From: Sphingomonas kyeonggiensis | GTDB taxonomy: Bacteria > Pseudomonadota > Alphaproteobacteria > Sphingomonadales > Sphingomonadaceae | Direction: 5' to 3' | NCBI RefSeq assembly: GCF_014204495.1 | Contig: NZ_JACHLN010000002.1 | Coordinates: forward strand, 248,001-312,000 | DNA: 64,000 nucleotides | In this document: piece after piece, positions 41,726 to 51,576 of the stretch | How positions within the stretch are numbered: position 1 is the first letter of the stretch | How the letters are laid out: each line of letters opens with the position of its first letter | Position numbers and translations under genes: made by a program | The notes under the pieces: generated by a model | Told to the model about the DNA's origin: nothing | The model's input: the letters and a program-made list of their open reading frames with translations, nothing else | Databases searched by the model: none

Positions 41726-42486
41726 AGCCGTTGCGCGTTCTGCTCGTCGATGACGAACCGCTGGCACTGAAGCGGCTGGCGGCGCTGTTTGCCGATATCG
41801 ACGGCGTCGAGCTGGTCGGCACCGCGGCCACCGGCGGCGAGGCGGAGGCGCGGATCGCGGCTACGACGCCGGACCTGGTGATGCTCGACATCTCGATGCC
41901 GGGGAAGAGCGGGCTTCGCGTCGCGGCGGATCTGCCGGCCGAAGCCAGGCCGGAAATCGTCTTCGTCACCGCATTCGAACAATATGCGCCCGACGCGTTC
42001 GAGGTCGAGGCTGCCGACTATCTGCTTAAGCCGGTGCGCTTCCATCGCCTGCGCCAGGCGGTCGAGCGGGCGCGGCGCCGGCAAGCGCAGCGCGAGGCGG
42101 CGGACCGGTTCGCCGCATTGCCCGCTCCCGTGCCTGATGCGTGCGACGCGGCGATCTGGGTGCAGGTGGCGAACGGCCAGCTGCGGCTGCCCCATGACCA
42201 GATCGAGTGGGTGGAGGCCGCCAAGGACTATGTCATCCTCCACACCGCGACGCGCAGCTTCATCCACCGCATCTCGATGAAGGTGCTCGACTCCCTGCTG
42301 ATCTCGAGCGGGCTCATGCGCGTACACCGTTCGACCTTCATCCGCCCGGCGCTTGTCAGCGGCGTCCAGCGGCTGGGCAAGGGACTGATCGCGCTCGAGA
42401 TGCGGGACGGCGCGCAGGTGCAGGTGGGCCCCAGCTACGGGAAGGCGGTGCTCGCCCGGCTAGGCCTCGGTGCCGAGGGGGCGTGA
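41722..42486 (+). CDS. LytTR-type response regulator
   Basis: This 254-residue regulator has an N-terminal receiver (LLVDDEPLALKRL, phospho-acceptor Asp56 in LVMLDISMPGKSG, switch residues in VFVTAF and the lysine in YLLKPVRF). A C-terminal LytTR DNA-binding domain (about 145-250) contains IEWVEAAKDYVILHTATRSFIHRISMKVL and MRVHRSTFIRPALV. It starts at a GTG overlapping the kinase stop. Proteins of this kind usually bind paired 9-bp repeats near target genes; none was identified here. Confidence 0.92.
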   Translation: MKPLRVLLVDDEPLALKRLAALFADIDGVELVGTAATGGEAEARIAATTPDLVMLDISMPGKSGLRVAADLPAEARPEIVFVTAFEQYAPDAFEVEAADYLLKPVRFHRLRQAVERARRRQAQREAADRFAALPAPVPDACDAAIWVQVANGQLRLPHDQIEWVEAAKDYVILHTATRSFIHRISMKVLDSLLISSGLMRVHRSTFIRPALVSGVQRLGKGLIALEMRDGAQVQVGPSYGKAVLARLGLGAEGA

Positions 42487-42488
42487 AC

Positions 42489-42516
42489 CGGGACCGACGC
42501 GGCTGCGCCGGTCCCG
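42489..42516. terminator. bidirectional hairpin between convergent genes
   Basis: CGGGACCG (42489-42496) pairs perfectly with 42509-42516 around a 12-base loop. It sits between the convergent ends of the LytTR regulator and the epimerase gene. No T-tract is seen on either side. Confidence 0.55.
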
Positions 42517-42528
42517 ATCGCGCTTCGA

Positions 42529-43479
42529 TCACGCCACGGGCTGGCGCGAGAAATAGTCGATGGTGTGCATCAGGCCCTTGTCGAGCGGCATGGCCGCCCG
42601 CCATCCGAGCGCCTGCTCGGCAAGCGCGAGGTTCGGCATGCGCCGGCGCGGATCATCCGTCGGCAGGGGCGAGTTCTGCAGCGGCGACGCAGAGCCGGTC
42701 AGGGACAAGACCCGCTCCGCCAGCGCGCTGATCGAGATCTCGGCGGCATTGCCGAGATTGACCGGCCCGGTGAACTCTTCGGGCGTCGCCATCAGCCGCA
42801 ACAGGCCTTCCACCAGATCGTCGACATAGCAGAAGGACCGGGTCTGGCTGCCATTGCCATAGAGCTGGATCGGCGCGCCCACGAGCGCCTGGGTGATGAA
42901 GTTGCTGACCACGCGGCCATCGTCGCGCTGCATCCGCGGACCATAGGTGTTGAAGATCCGCGCGACCTTGACGGCCAGGCCATATTGCCGGCGATAGTCG
43001 AAGAACAGCGTCTCCGCGCACCGCTTGCCTTCGTCGTAGCAGGAACGGGGCCCAGTGCAGTTCACATTGCCGCTATAGCTTTCGTCCTGGGGATGGACGA
43101 GCGGATCGCCATAGACCTCGCTCGTCGAGGCCTGGAGAATGGGGCAGGTGTTCCGCCTGGCCAGTTCCAGCATGTTGAGCGCGCCGAGCACCGCGGTCTT
43201 GGTCGTCCGCACCGGATCGCGCTGGTACTGAACCGGCGATGCGGGGCAGGCGAGGTTGTAGATCGCGTCGACCTGGAGATCGAGCGGCTCGCAGACATCG
43301 CGCTGCAGGAACTCGAAGCGCGGATGCCGGGCAAGATGCGCGACATTGCCCATCGCGCCGGTCAGCAGATTGTCCAGGCAGATGACATGGGCGCCGCGAT
43401 CGATCAGCCGATCGACAAGATGCGAACCGATGAACCCGGCGCCCCCGGTCACGAGGACACGTTCGATATTCCCGCTCAT
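42529..43479 (-). CDS. NAD-dependent epimerase, UDP-glucuronate decarboxylase (UXS) type
   Basis: This 316-residue short-chain dehydrogenase of the extended family probably converts UDP-glucuronate to UDP-xylose. Features are the [14 protein letters not shown] nucleotide site, [27 protein letters not shown] and the catalytic Tyr/Lys in [13 protein letters not shown], which is the UXS rather than the epimerase version. [16 protein letters not shown] and [16 protein letters not shown] follow. The ATG at 43479 overlaps the stop of the upstream glycosyltransferase gene (ATGA), so the sugar donor and its user are translated together. The exact nucleotide-sugar product is inferred. Confidence 0.87.
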   Translation of the reverse strand: MSGNIERVLVTGGAGFIGSHLVDRLIDRGAHVICLDNLLTGAMGNVAHLARHPRFEFLQRDVCEPLDLQVDAIYNLACPASPVQYQRDPVRTTKTAVLGALNMLELARRNTCPILQASTSEVYGDPLVHPQDESYSGNVNCTGPRSCYDEGKRCAETLFFDYRRQYGLAVKVARIFNTYGPRMQRDDGRVVSNFITQALVGAPIQLYGNGSQTRSFCYVDDLVEGLLRLMATPEEFTGPVNLGNAAEISISALAERVLSLTGSASPLQNSPLPTDDPRRRMPNLALAEQALGWRAAMPLDKGLMHTIDYFSRQPVA

Positions 43480-45314
43480 TCGCCTTGCGCCTGCCACAGG
43501 ATGAACTTCTCGCCGCGCGCGTCGATCTCAAGGCCGGTTTCCGCCGCGAAGCGTTCGGCGGCGCGCCGCACGCCCTCCCATCCGAAATCGTCGCCGATCA
43601 GCGCGCCGCCGGGAGCCAGCAGGCGCCAATAATTGTGGAGGTCGCGATAGACGGGATCCTCCTCATGCGCGCCGTCGATATAGATGAGATCGGGGGCGAC
43701 GTTCCTGGCGGCGAGGATCAGCGCGGCATTGTCCGAGCTGTTCGCCAGCGGCACGATCCGGTCGGCGACGCCGGCGCGCACGACATTGGCCAGGAAGGTG
43801 AAATAGAGCTGCGGGAAGCCGTGCCTGAATTGCAGCGATTCACGCCATTCGGGTCGCTGCCCCAGGGCGTGTTCGGCCGAACCCAGCCAGGTGTCGACGC
43901 AGATGATCCGGCAGTCCAGGCGCAGCGCCTTCGCCATCCGGGCCATGTGGATCGCGGAGGCGCCCTTCCAGCTGCCGACCTCGACGACCAGCTTCGGCTT
44001 CACCTTCGACATGACCTCGAGAAACACCGGGTCTTCCGAGCCCCAGCCCTGCACATCGGCGGGCCAGACGCTGGGATCGAACCCCTCATAGGGGGAGACC
44101 TGGTGGAACAATGCGGTCACCGGATCCATCTCGCCGACATTGGTCAGGCGAACGGATCGCGGCGCGGCAGGGGCGGCCTTTCGCGAGAGGCGGTCGATCA
44201 CCAGGCGCGCGGTGGATGCCACGCCGATGGTGCGCGAGAGCTGCCACGCCCGGCGGAGCCGGTGCGGGACAAGGGTGGAGCGGCGCCCCGCGGCAAAGCG
44301 CTGCCGGAGTTTGGTGATGAACCGGTCGATCGCCAGCCGCTCATTGGGCCGGGCCAGCGCCGGGCGTTCGGCCAGCAGGTGATCGAGCATCTTCAGGATA
44401 TGGGCTTCGGCCGCGTCGCGGCGCTCCGGCTCGCGGATATCCACGCCCCGCAGGAAATTGCTGGCATCGCTGCCCAATTGCACCTTGTGCGGGTCATAGG
44501 TCAGGCCGAGGTCGCGCCAGATCGCCTCGCGGATCGGATCGGTGCGCTTCCGGCTGTGGGTGGGATGGGTCGCGGTCAGCCCCTGCGAGTTCACGCGGTA
44601 GCGGGTAAGGGGCTCGGCCAGGTTGCGTGCGCGGGTGTGCGGCAGGATGTCGAACCAGAGATAATGGTCCTGCGAGACCGGCTCGTCTTCACGGTAACCG
44701 CCCGCAGCCTCGAACGCCGCACGGCGGAAGGCCGTCGCGGAATGGTAGAAGGGATTGTGGAACAGCAGCGTCCAGCGGATGGCGAGATCGGTTTCGGGCA
44801 TGATCTCGACACGATGGGCACGGCCGGCCTCGTCGATCAGGGTAACCGCGCTGCCGACCAGGCCGAGCTCGGGATCGGCGCGCAGCGCCTCGACCAGCTT
44901 GCCGATCCGCGAGGGTTCGGAGACGTCGTCGGAATCCAGGCGAACGATGATGTCGCCGCGCGCCTGCGCGATTGCGCGGTTGGCGGACACTGCGGTGCCC
45001 ACATTGGTCTCGTTCAGCAGCACCCGGATGCGCGGGTCGCGGGCCGCGAGCGCCTTGACCGGCTCGGGATCGTCCGAGCCGTCGTCGATCACGATCAGCT
45101 CGAAGTCCTGGAAATCCTGGCCGAGGACGCTGTCGACTGCTTCGTCGAGGAAACGGAAGTCGTTATAGGCGGTCATCACCACCGAGCAGGCCGGCGCGCC
45201 GGCGTCGCTGCGGTCGGGCAGGGCGACCGGCCGGGGATCGAAGATCCCGGTCCCGTCGCCGGCGGTGCCCGTTGCCGGGGAAGGCGCCGTCGCCGGTTCG
45301 TTCGCGGTCGTCAC
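43476..45314 (-). CDS. bifunctional GT2 glycosyltransferase - SAM-dependent methyltransferase
   Basis: This is a roughly 612-residue fusion. The N-terminal half is a GT-A fold family 2 glycosyltransferase ([35 protein letters not shown], the metal motif RLDSDD, then [14 protein letters not shown]). The C-terminal part, from about residue 425, is a class I methyltransferase ([49 protein letters not shown]). The middle (roughly 270-410) has no family I recognise. The start is uncertain: a GTG at 45314 is preferred because the frame upstream runs into an inverted repeat at 45401-45480. It heads a unit with the UXS-like gene. It probably builds and methylates a surface glycan. Confidence 0.83.
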   Translation of the reverse strand: MTTANEPATAPSPATGTAGDGTGIFDPRPVALPDRSDAGAPACSVVMTAYNDFRFLDEAVDSVLGQDFQDFELIVIDDGSDDPEPVKALAARDPRIRVLLNETNVGTAVSANRAIAQARGDIIVRLDSDDVSEPSRIGKLVEALRADPELGLVGSAVTLIDEAGRAHRVEIMPETDLAIRWTLLFHNPFYHSATAFRRAAFEAAGGYREDEPVSQDHYLWFDILPHTRARNLAEPLTRYRVNSQGLTATHPTHSRKRTDPIREAIWRDLGLTYDPHKVQLGSDASNFLRGVDIREPERRDAAEAHILKMLDHLLAERPALARPNERLAIDRFITKLRQRFAAGRRSTLVPHRLRRAWQLSRTIGVASTARLVIDRLSRKAAPAAPRSVRLTNVGEMDPVTALFHQVSPYEGFDPSVWPADVQGWGSEDPVFLEVMSKVKPKLVVEVGSWKGASAIHMARMAKALRLDCRIICVDTWLGSAEHALGQRPEWRESLQFRHGFPQLYFTFLANVVRAGVADRIVPLANSSDNAALILAARNVAPDLIYIDGAHEEDPVYRDLHNYWRLLAPGGALIGDDFGWEGVRRAAERFAAETGLEIDARGEKFILWQAQGE

Positions 45315-45400
45315 GCTTGCGCCCACCCGGCCTTGCCGGCACGGTTCGGAACGCACGCCACAGCGCGGACAGACATGGCAGTACTGGCCGCTTGATCCCC

Positions 45401-45480
45401 AAACCGCATTGACGGTTCCCCCAAAAACCACGGAATTGGGATCCCGGTTAGGCCACGGAAATTCCGTGTCAATGCGGTTT
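45401..45480. repeat. inverted duplication between divergent glycan genes
   Basis: AAACCGCATTGAC (45401-45413) is an exact inverted copy of 45468-45480. Next to each arm lies CCACGGAA (45428-45435 and 45453-45460), and 45454-45468 is itself the palindrome CACGGAAATTCCGTG. Read outward, the two halves match except for about 16 extra bases in the left one. It sits in the 5' region of the glycosyltransferase gene, 118 bases before the sulfotransferase start. It could be a regulatory dyad or a decayed mobile element. Confidence 0.6.
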
Positions 45481-45597
45481 CCGGGTGGCGCTCGCCCTTT
45501 CGGGAAAATCGTTCCGTCGCCGGGATGCGGCGCGTTAATCGACTGACATTGTCGTTTTTTCGCGATAGGCGCGCGAGCTGATCGAGCGGAGAATGCA

Positions 45598-46311
45598 ATG
45601 CGGGGCTATGCGTTATGTGGCGAACCACGGTCGGGAACCACGTTCCTCAAGCAGGCCATCGCGTCCACCGGCGTGCTCGGCCATCCGTTCGAATGGTTCC
45701 ATCCCCGCTTCGAGGCGCAGCTCGGCAAGGGCGAGAGCCTGCTCGACATGATGATGGCCCGCGCATCCAGCGACAACGGCGTCTACGGCCTCAAGATCTT
45801 CTCGGTGCACGCCCGGGTGGCTGACCGGTGGCGCTGGGTGAGCGACCTGCCGAACCTGTCGTTCGTGCATATCACCCGCGCCGACCTGCTGGATCAGGCG
45901 ATATCGCTCGCGCGCGCTGCCCAGACCTCGCGATACGAGAGCAGCGCCGGCGAAGCCCGCCCGGCCGCCTATGATCGCGCGCAGATCACCGCGACCCTCA
46001 AGGACATCGCACGGGGGCAGGCGCGCTGGAGCGTCTGGTTCGCGACCCATGGCATCCGGCCGCTCAGCATTTCCTATGACGAGATCGTGGACAAGCCGCA
46101 GGACGTGGTGACGCGCATCGCCGATCTGGTCGGCGTCTCGGACGTGCAGATCGATTGGTCCAAGGTGTCGGGGCGCGTCATGCGCGACGAGCTCAGCGCC
46201 GAATGGAAGCAGCGCTACCTGGCCGAAGCCGGTCCCGTCGACCGGATCGCGGAGCTCGAGGACGGGTCGCTGCCCGGGATCGCAAGGTCGGTGCTGCGCG
46301 CGCTGCGCTAG
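45598..46311 (+). CDS. Stf0-family sulfotransferase
   Basis: This 237-residue cytosolic enzyme transfers sulfate from PAPS to a carbohydrate. The N-terminal EPRSGTTFLKQAIASTGVLGHPFEWF contains the phosphosulfate-binding loop and the Stf0-type GxPxEWF segment. FVHITRADLLDQAISLARAAQT matches the second PAPS-contacting region, and ISYDEIVDKPQDVV is typical of the family's C-terminal half. The characterised relative is mycobacterial trehalose 2-sulfotransferase. It is divergent from the glycosyltransferase-methyltransferase gene and overlaps the 3' end of the convergent ABC exporter by four bases. The acceptor is unknown; a local glycan is likely. Confidence 0.85.
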   Translation: MRGYALCGEPRSGTTFLKQAIASTGVLGHPFEWFHPRFEAQLGKGESLLDMMMARASSDNGVYGLKIFSVHARVADRWRWVSDLPNLSFVHITRADLLDQAISLARAAQTSRYESSAGEARPAAYDRAQITATLKDIARGQARWSVWFATHGIRPLSISYDEIVDKPQDVVTRIADLVGVSDVQIDWSKVSGRVMRDELSAEWKQRYLAEAGPVDRIAELEDGSLPGIARSVLRALR

Positions 46312-48098
46312 CCGGCGCTGCCGTTCCGGCCGGCTTGCGCCGCTGCGGGCGGCGTTTCGCTGGTCACCCTGCCCATGGTCATGGTGAGCACCTGGTCGCA
46401 CACCGCGGCCACCGCCGGATTATGGGTGACGACCAGCACGCTCGCCGTGCTGCCGATGCTCGCGCGCAGGCCTTCGATGACGGCCTGCTCGGTGCCGCGG
46501 TCGAGCTGGCCGGTGGCTTCGTCCAGGATGATCAGCCGGGCCTCGCGATACAAAGCGCGGGCGATGGCGATGCGCTGGCGCTGCCCGCCGGAGAGGCGGA
46601 TGCCCGCGTCGCCGACCGGGGTCTCCATCCCGTGGGGAAGGCCGGCGATGAACTGGGTCAGCTGCGCGCGCTCGGCGACGGCGTGCAGCCGGTCCATGTC
46701 GATATTCTCCCGGGCGGTGCCGAAGGCGATGTTCTCGGCGATCGGCCCATCGGAGAGGAATATCTGCTGCGGGACATAGGCCACGGTCGCCTGCCATGCC
46801 GAGCGGGTGCTCGCATCCAGGATCTGCCGGCCGACCGTGATCGATCCCGAGCTCGGCTCGACCAGTCCGGCGATCAGGTCGAGCAGGCTGCTCTTGCCGC
46901 TTCCGGTCGGGCCGACCAGCGCCGTCCAGGTGCCATAGGGGATATGGAAGCCGATATCGTGCAGCACCTGGCCGCGACCAGGATATTCGAGGCCCACCGC
47001 TTCGAAGGTCAGCCCCTCCTGCAGCGGCAGCGGCACGGCGGGTGCGTCGTGCTGGGCGATCACCGGGGTCTGCGAAAGCGCCAGCACGTCGAGGAAGACC
47101 CGCTTGTTGCTGGTGAACATGCTCCAGCCGACGAACGAGCTGTTGACCAGCGGCAGGATGCGGATCGCGCCGAAGCCGAGCGCGCCGAGGGTGGGCAGCG
47201 CGGCGGTGATCCCGCCCTCGACCGTGCTGAAATAGAGCGCGCTGAGCCCGAGGATCGCCACGGCGGAGCTCTCCACCACCACGCGCGGCGCCGAGGTGAC
47301 GAAGGTGTTCTGCGCCTGGGCTTCGCGCAATGCGATGTCCAGCTTGTCGAACCGCGCCTGGAATTCCCCCTGTGCCTGGCACATCAGCACGTCGCGCAGC
47401 GCGCCCATGCCTTCGCGGAGCGCCTTCATGCGGGCGGTTGCCGTCCGTGCCACCGTGGCCGAGTTGCCGCGAAGCCGGCCGCCCACCGTGACGCTGAACA
47501 GGATATAGGCCGCGATGACCAGGCCCGCCGCGCCCAGCGTCGCCAGCGGTGCCACCAGCACCAGGGCGAGCAGGATCGTCGAGGTCAGGAACACGGCGAC
47601 CAGGCCCTGCATCACCGGCTGGAAGGCCGAATTGGCGAGCACGTTCACCTTGTCGATGCCGGCGACGACCTCGCTGGGATTGCGCGACGCGAACAACAGA
47701 TAGGGCTGGAGCAGGGTCCGGCGGAAAATCTCCGATCCCACGTCATGGGCCAGGCCGAAGGTCAGCTTGCTGGTGGCCCGGAGCAGGGCAAGGCGGATCA
47801 CGCCCCCCGCCACGCTGGCGACGACGAGGCAGATGATCGCGGCGTCGAGCAGGTTTCCCTGGCCGGCAAGGCGCTCGAAGAAACGGACGCCCGCCATGCG
47901 GCCGGCCCGTTCAGGGGCGACGAGCAGCGCCAGGAACGGCAGCAGCGAGCCGATGGTGACCAGCTCGGCGACACTGGCGATCGCCATCAGGCCCAGCGTG
48001 CGCGAGAACTGCCGCCGGCGGCGCTGGTTCATGGTTTGCCACAGGCGCCGGGCAATGGCGAAGAAGGTCTCGTCCGGCAGAGGCTTGGCGCCGGGCAT
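46308..48098 (-). CDS. ABC transporter, fused permease and ATP-binding protein
   Basis: This 596-residue half-transporter has a six-helix exporter domain (about 1-330) and an ATPase with Walker A GPTGSGKSS, Q-loop YVPQQIFL, signature RLSGGQRQRIAIARAL, Walker B LIILDEATGQLD and the switch His in VVTHN. Homodimers of this type flip lipid-linked saccharides or export polysaccharide and lipid precursors. It lies three bases downstream of a glycosyltransferase gene and converges on the sulfotransferase. Context suggests export of a modified glycolipid or oligosaccharide; the substrate is inferred. Confidence 0.9.
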   Translation of the reverse strand: MPGAKPLPDETFFAIARRLWQTMNQRRRRQFSRTLGLMAIASVAELVTIGSLLPFLALLVAPERAGRMAGVRFFERLAGQGNLLDAAIICLVVASVAGGVIRLALLRATSKLTFGLAHDVGSEIFRRTLLQPYLLFASRNPSEVVAGIDKVNVLANSAFQPVMQGLVAVFLTSTILLALVLVAPLATLGAAGLVIAAYILFSVTVGGRLRGNSATVARTATARMKALREGMGALRDVLMCQAQGEFQARFDKLDIALREAQAQNTFVTSAPRVVVESSAVAILGLSALYFSTVEGGITAALPTLGALGFGAIRILPLVNSSFVGWSMFTSNKRVFLDVLALSQTPVIAQHDAPAVPLPLQEGLTFEAVGLEYPGRGQVLHDIGFHIPYGTWTALVGPTGSGKSSLLDLIAGLVEPSSGSITVGRQILDASTRSAWQATVAYVPQQIFLSDGPIAENIAFGTARENIDMDRLHAVAERAQLTQFIAGLPHGMETPVGDAGIRLSGGQRQRIAIARALYREARLIILDEATGQLDRGTEQAVIEGLRASIGSTASVLVVTHNPAVAAVCDQVLTMTMGRVTSETPPAAAQAGRNGSAG

Positions 48099-48101
48099 CG
48101 G

Positions 48102-48866
48102 CTAGGCGCCCTCTGCCTGCAGCTGGGCCAGGAACGATCCGGGCGGTGCCGGCTTGTCCTTGAAATGCTTGATATTCTCGTTCCAGAGATGGATCGCGAC
48201 GCTGTCGCTGGCAGTCATGTCCGCCAGCGAGAATGCGGGATCCAGTATCCGGTCGGCCTGGGTGTAGTGGAGTGGATAGAAGATGTGCGGGGGCAGCGCC
48301 CAATGAGTCACGCCTTCCTCGGCCGCCAGCGCGGTCAGCGCGCGCGGGCCGGTCACGCCCCACGGCATCTCCGAAAGGCCGGTGCGTCCCTGCGTCTTGA
48401 GGCGCCACCAGGCGTTTAGCCGGGGGCGGCGCGGAAGCCAGGCCGGGACGCTGTCCTCCTCGAATATCTTGAGCAGGCGCTTCAGCAGCGAAGAGTCCGG
48501 CGGCAGCCGGAGGATCGCCGTATTGATGATGCCGACATCCTCGAAGCCGAACAGGAAGCTGCGGTTCTCGGTGATCGGACGCAGCAGGTAGATGTCCGAA
48601 TCGATCCAGATCCCGGCGCCCTGGCGCTGGAGCTCGTAGCGGAACCAGTTCGAGAAGAGCGACACGCTGCCGGTCCGATGCCGGATGATGCTTTCGCGCG
48701 GCAGGATCGTCGCGGCGTCGCGTACCTCCACGCCCTCCGGAATTCCCGCCGGCTCGTCATAGCAATACAGGATCAGCGGATGACCGGCGCGCATCACCGA
48801 CCGGAAGCACGCCCTTTCCAGCGGGGAAAGGGAGGGGCCTATCCAGAGCGTGGTACAGGCCGTCAT
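48102..48866 (-). CDS. DXD-motif glycosyltransferase (Gly_transf_sug-like)
   Basis: This roughly 254-residue protein has the core GAGIWIDSDIYLLRPI with the metal-binding DSD, preceded by FSNWFRYELQRQ, as in the family that includes Och1/GT32-like and alpha-1,4 glycosyltransferases. MPWGVTGPRALTALAAEEG and the C-terminal AIHLWNENIKH also fit. The ATG at 48866 (MTACTTLWIG) is the likely start, with GGAGG upstream at long spacing; the frame is open further up to 48938. It forms a unit with the ABC exporter. Acceptor and donor are unknown; UDP-xylose made by the nearby UXS-like enzyme is one possibility. Confidence 0.78.
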   Translation of the reverse strand: MTACTTLWIGPSLSPLERACFRSVMRAGHPLILYCYDEPAGIPEGVEVRDAATILPRESIIRHRTGSVSLFSNWFRYELQRQGAGIWIDSDIYLLRPITENRSFLFGFEDVGIINTAILRLPPDSSLLKRLLKIFEEDSVPAWLPRRPRLNAWWRLKTQGRTGLSEMPWGVTGPRALTALAAEEGVTHWALPPHIFYPLHYTQADRILDPAFSLADMTASDSVAIHLWNENIKHFKDKPAPPGSFLAQLQAEGA

Positions 48867-49218
48867 GCTTCTATGTGATCCTCCGGCGACACCGCCACCC
48901 TGGCCGTGCATCACGACACGGGCCTTAGCGTTGGCCATCCTTGATGTCTAAGTTGAACGCGGCGGTGAAGTGCCATTCGGTAGCAATGACGCACGGCGTT
49001 GGTTGAAAACCCGTGAAGCGACACTGCCGCCGCCAGGATCCTGGATGCGGGATCGCTCCGGCGCGTCGAATCGTTCGCGCGCGTCGCGATCGCATGTCCG
49101 GCTTCATCAAGCGCAACGTGCAAAGGGGCCCCGCCAGCGATCGTCGCTGCCAATAATGTGAGAATATACTGAGAGACAACGCGCCCGAACGCCACCCTGG
49201 TCGCCGACAGACCGAGGA
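48867..49218. other. 352-base gene-poor stretch upstream of the glycosyltransferase
   Basis: No convincing gene, repeat or RNA is seen here. It should hold the promoter of the glycosyltransferase-ABC unit and, at its right end, the sequence following tRNA-Glu. Short open frames exist on the minus strand but have no ribosome-binding site or recognisable product. Confidence 0.5.
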
Positions 49219-49293
49219 TGGTGACCCCTACGGGAATCGAACCCGTGTTTCAGCCGTGAAAGGGCCGCGTCCTAACCGCTAGACGAAGGGGCC
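49219..49293 (-). tRNA. tRNA-Glu (anticodon TTC)
   Basis: On the minus strand the gene runs from GGCCCCT at 49293 to AGGGGTC, discriminator A and an encoded CCA at 49219. The acceptor pairs fully apart from one G-T pair. The anticodon loop CTTTCAC gives TTC and the T-arm has GGGTTCGATTCCC. It borders the glycan cluster (left) and recJ (right). Confidence 0.97.
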
Positions 49294-49375
49294 ATGCCGA
49301 AGCGTGGAGGCGGCCAGTTAGGGAAGGATCGGCACGCGGTCAAGCGCTTCATCGCACCATTTCCCGATTATTTGT

Positions 49376-51139
49376 TCAATCCGCCCAGGCCGCATCCTCG
49401 ACATGCAATTCGGCGGCGGGACGCGAGCCCCAGTCGTCGATCCTGGCCCGCCCGGCGAGCCACAGCTTGCGGTGACGCGGGGCGGAAAGCAGGGCCTGGC
49501 CGAGCTCGGTATCGGCCTGGCGGAAGGCTACCGCCTTGATGCTGCGCCCGTCCGGCCCAGCCACGATCAGGCGGACATGGCCGCCGCTGCCCACCACATC
49601 GGCCTTGATCACCGTAACCGGCCCGGCCGCCACCCGCGGGGCGGGCCAGCCCATGCCATAGGGGCCGCCGGCCTCCATCGCATTGACCAGGTCGGGGCAG
49701 ACGCCGCCGGGCGCCACCACGGCGTCGAGCAGCAGCGCACGCTCGCCCATCGCCTGGGTCACGCGTTCCGAGAGCCGCTCCTCGAGGAACTCGGCGAACG
49801 CGTCGAGCTTGTCCGCCTCGATCGTCACGCCGCAGGCCATGGCATGGCCGCCGCCCGCCTTGAGCAGGCCGGCATCCTTGGCCGCGAGCACCGCCGCGCC
49901 CAGGTCGACGCCCGGGATCGAGCGGCCCGATCCCTTGCCGATGCCGTCCTCGTCGAGCGCGATCACGATCGCCGGCCGGCCGAGCTTCTCCTTGAGCCGC
50001 CCGGCGACGATGCCGATCACGCCCGCGTGCCAGCCCTTGCTCGCGATCACCGCGACCGAATGATTGGCCTTGAGCAGGCTGATTTCCTCGGCCTCGGCCT
50101 GCACGCTCGCCTCGATCGCGCGGCGTTCCTCGTTGAGGAGATTGAGCTCCTCGGCGATCTCGCGCGCCTCCTGCGGGTCACGCGTCGTGAGCAGGCGCAC
50201 ACCCAGGTCCGAACGCCCGACGCGACCGCCGGCATTGATCCGAGGCCCCAGCGCGAAGCCGAGATCGGTGCAGGTCGGCGCCCGGGTGAGGCGAGAGGCC
50301 TCGATCAGCGCGTTGAGCCCGATGTTCCGGCGCTGCGCCATCACCTTCAGGCCCTGGGCAACGAATGCCCGGTTGAGCCCGCGCAGCGCCGCGACATCGG
50401 CCACGGTGCCGAGCGCGACGATGTCGAGCAGGTCGAGCAGCTTGGGTTCCGGCCGGCTGGCGAACCAGTCGCGCGCGCGCAGCACGCGGACCAGTGCCGC
50501 GCCGAGCAGCCAGGCGACGCCGACCGCCGCCAGATGGCCGTGCGCCGCGCCTTCGTCCTCGTCGAGCCGGTTGGGGTTCACCAGCGCCAGCGCGACCGGC
50601 AGCTCGGTAGTGCATTTATGGTGGTCGACCACGATCACTTCGGCGCCGGCGTCGCGCGCCATCTCCAGCGCCTCGAAAGCCTGCGCGCCGCAATCGACGG
50701 TGACGATCAGGCTGGCGCCTTCGCCCTTCAATCGCACCAGCGCCTCGCCCGAGGGGCCATAGCCTTCCATCAGGCGATCGGGGATATAGGGCCGCGCCTC
50801 GAGGCCCAGGTCGCGCAGGAGCAGGATCAGCAGCGCGGCGGAAGTCGCGCCATCGACGTCATAATCGCCGAAGATCGCGACCTGTTCGCGCTTCTCCACG
50901 GCGTCGGCGAGGCGCTCGGCGGCCTTGTCCATGTCGCGGAAGATCGAGGGATCGGGCATGAAGGCGCGGATGCTCGGCGCCTTGTGCATGTCGAGATCCT
51001 CGCGCGCCACGCCGCGCGCCAGCAGCAGCTGCGTCACCAGGTCGTCGGGCACCAGCCCGCCGCGCGAGTCGCCGGCAAGGCCCCGCCAGTGCCAGGGCTG
51101 GCCGGTGATCGAACGCTGGATATTGAGTACGACGGACAT
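49376..51139 (-). CDS. recJ: single-stranded-DNA-specific 5'-3' exonuclease RecJ
   Basis: RecJ degrades single-stranded DNA 5' to 3' in recombination, mismatch and fork repair. This 587-residue protein has the DHH-phosphoesterase motifs [23 protein letters not shown] and IVVDHHK, and the DHHA1 motif [13 protein letters not shown] near residue 415. A C-terminal OB-like domain follows. [20 protein letters not shown] is also typical. Length and motif order are normal. A short conserved-looking gene lies 50 bases upstream on the same strand. Confidence 0.96.
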   Translation of the reverse strand: MSVVLNIQRSITGQPWHWRGLAGDSRGGLVPDDLVTQLLLARGVAREDLDMHKAPSIRAFMPDPSIFRDMDKAAERLADAVEKREQVAIFGDYDVDGATSAALLILLLRDLGLEARPYIPDRLMEGYGPSGEALVRLKGEGASLIVTVDCGAQAFEALEMARDAGAEVIVVDHHKCTTELPVALALVNPNRLDEDEGAAHGHLAAVGVAWLLGAALVRVLRARDWFASRPEPKLLDLLDIVALGTVADVAALRGLNRAFVAQGLKVMAQRRNIGLNALIEASRLTRAPTCTDLGFALGPRINAGGRVGRSDLGVRLLTTRDPQEAREIAEELNLLNEERRAIEASVQAEAEEISLLKANHSVAVIASKGWHAGVIGIVAGRLKEKLGRPAIVIALDEDGIGKGSGRSIPGVDLGAAVLAAKDAGLLKAGGGHAMACGVTIEADKLDAFAEFLEERLSERVTQAMGERALLLDAVVAPGGVCPDLVNAMEAGGPYGMGWPAPRVAAGPVTVIKADVVGSGGHVRLIVAGPDGRSIKAVAFRQADTELGQALLSAPRHRKLWLAGRARIDDWGSRPAAELHVEDAAWAD

Positions 51140-51189
51140 CGGAACAGCTATGGAACAGGGCAGGGGCCCTGTCCATCGCGCGCCACGCC

Positions 51190-51351
51190 CTACTCGGCCA
51201 CAGGCGCAGCCTGCTGCGCGAGCCGGCGGGCATAGGCCGCGGCGAACTCGCCATGGATCCGGGCAATGCCCGGGTCGCTTGCGGTACGCGCCTTTTCCTC
51301 GCTCATGCGCTGGCGGCGTTCGAGATATTCTCGATCATTCGGCGGATGCAT
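51190..51351 (-). CDS. small hypothetical protein upstream of recJ
   Basis: This 53-residue charged protein ([43 protein letters not shown]...) is predicted to be largely helical, with no signal or membrane segment. The ATG at 51351 has GGAG nine bases upstream; a TTG start at 51372 would add seven residues. Short proteins of this composition are common beside housekeeping genes in sphingomonads, but I know no function. Confidence 0.6.
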   Translation of the reverse strand: MHPPNDREYLERRQRMSEEKARTASDPGIARIHGEFAAAYARRLAQQAAPVAE

Positions 51352-51576
51352 ATCGAAAAGCTCCGGCTTCAAGCGGCAGCTCTCCAGTTGCTGTCATTCG
51401 GCGCCGTGCTCGATTTCAGGGAAGGCGCCAATGCCTCCGTATATATGCGTATCCGCCATTTTTCGCGACAATCTGGATCAAGCAAGGACTTCGCTTCACC
51501 GCATTTACGGCACGCTGTCGCTTCGTGCCGGACCGGGCTGGCGCTTCGTGCGTTCCGCGCCTACATCGCGCCTCTT

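Noticed and set aside
48911..49195. 94-codon minus-strand frame upstream of the DXD glycosyltransferase
   Set aside because: There is no ribosome-binding site, an alternative frame overlaps it, its composition is unlike the neighbours, and no recognisable family was found.
42529..49293. Glycan cluster next to tRNA-Glu considered as an integrated genomic island
   Set aside because: No integrase gene and no second copy of the tRNA 3' end were found at the far side of the cluster, and its base composition resembles the neighbourhood.
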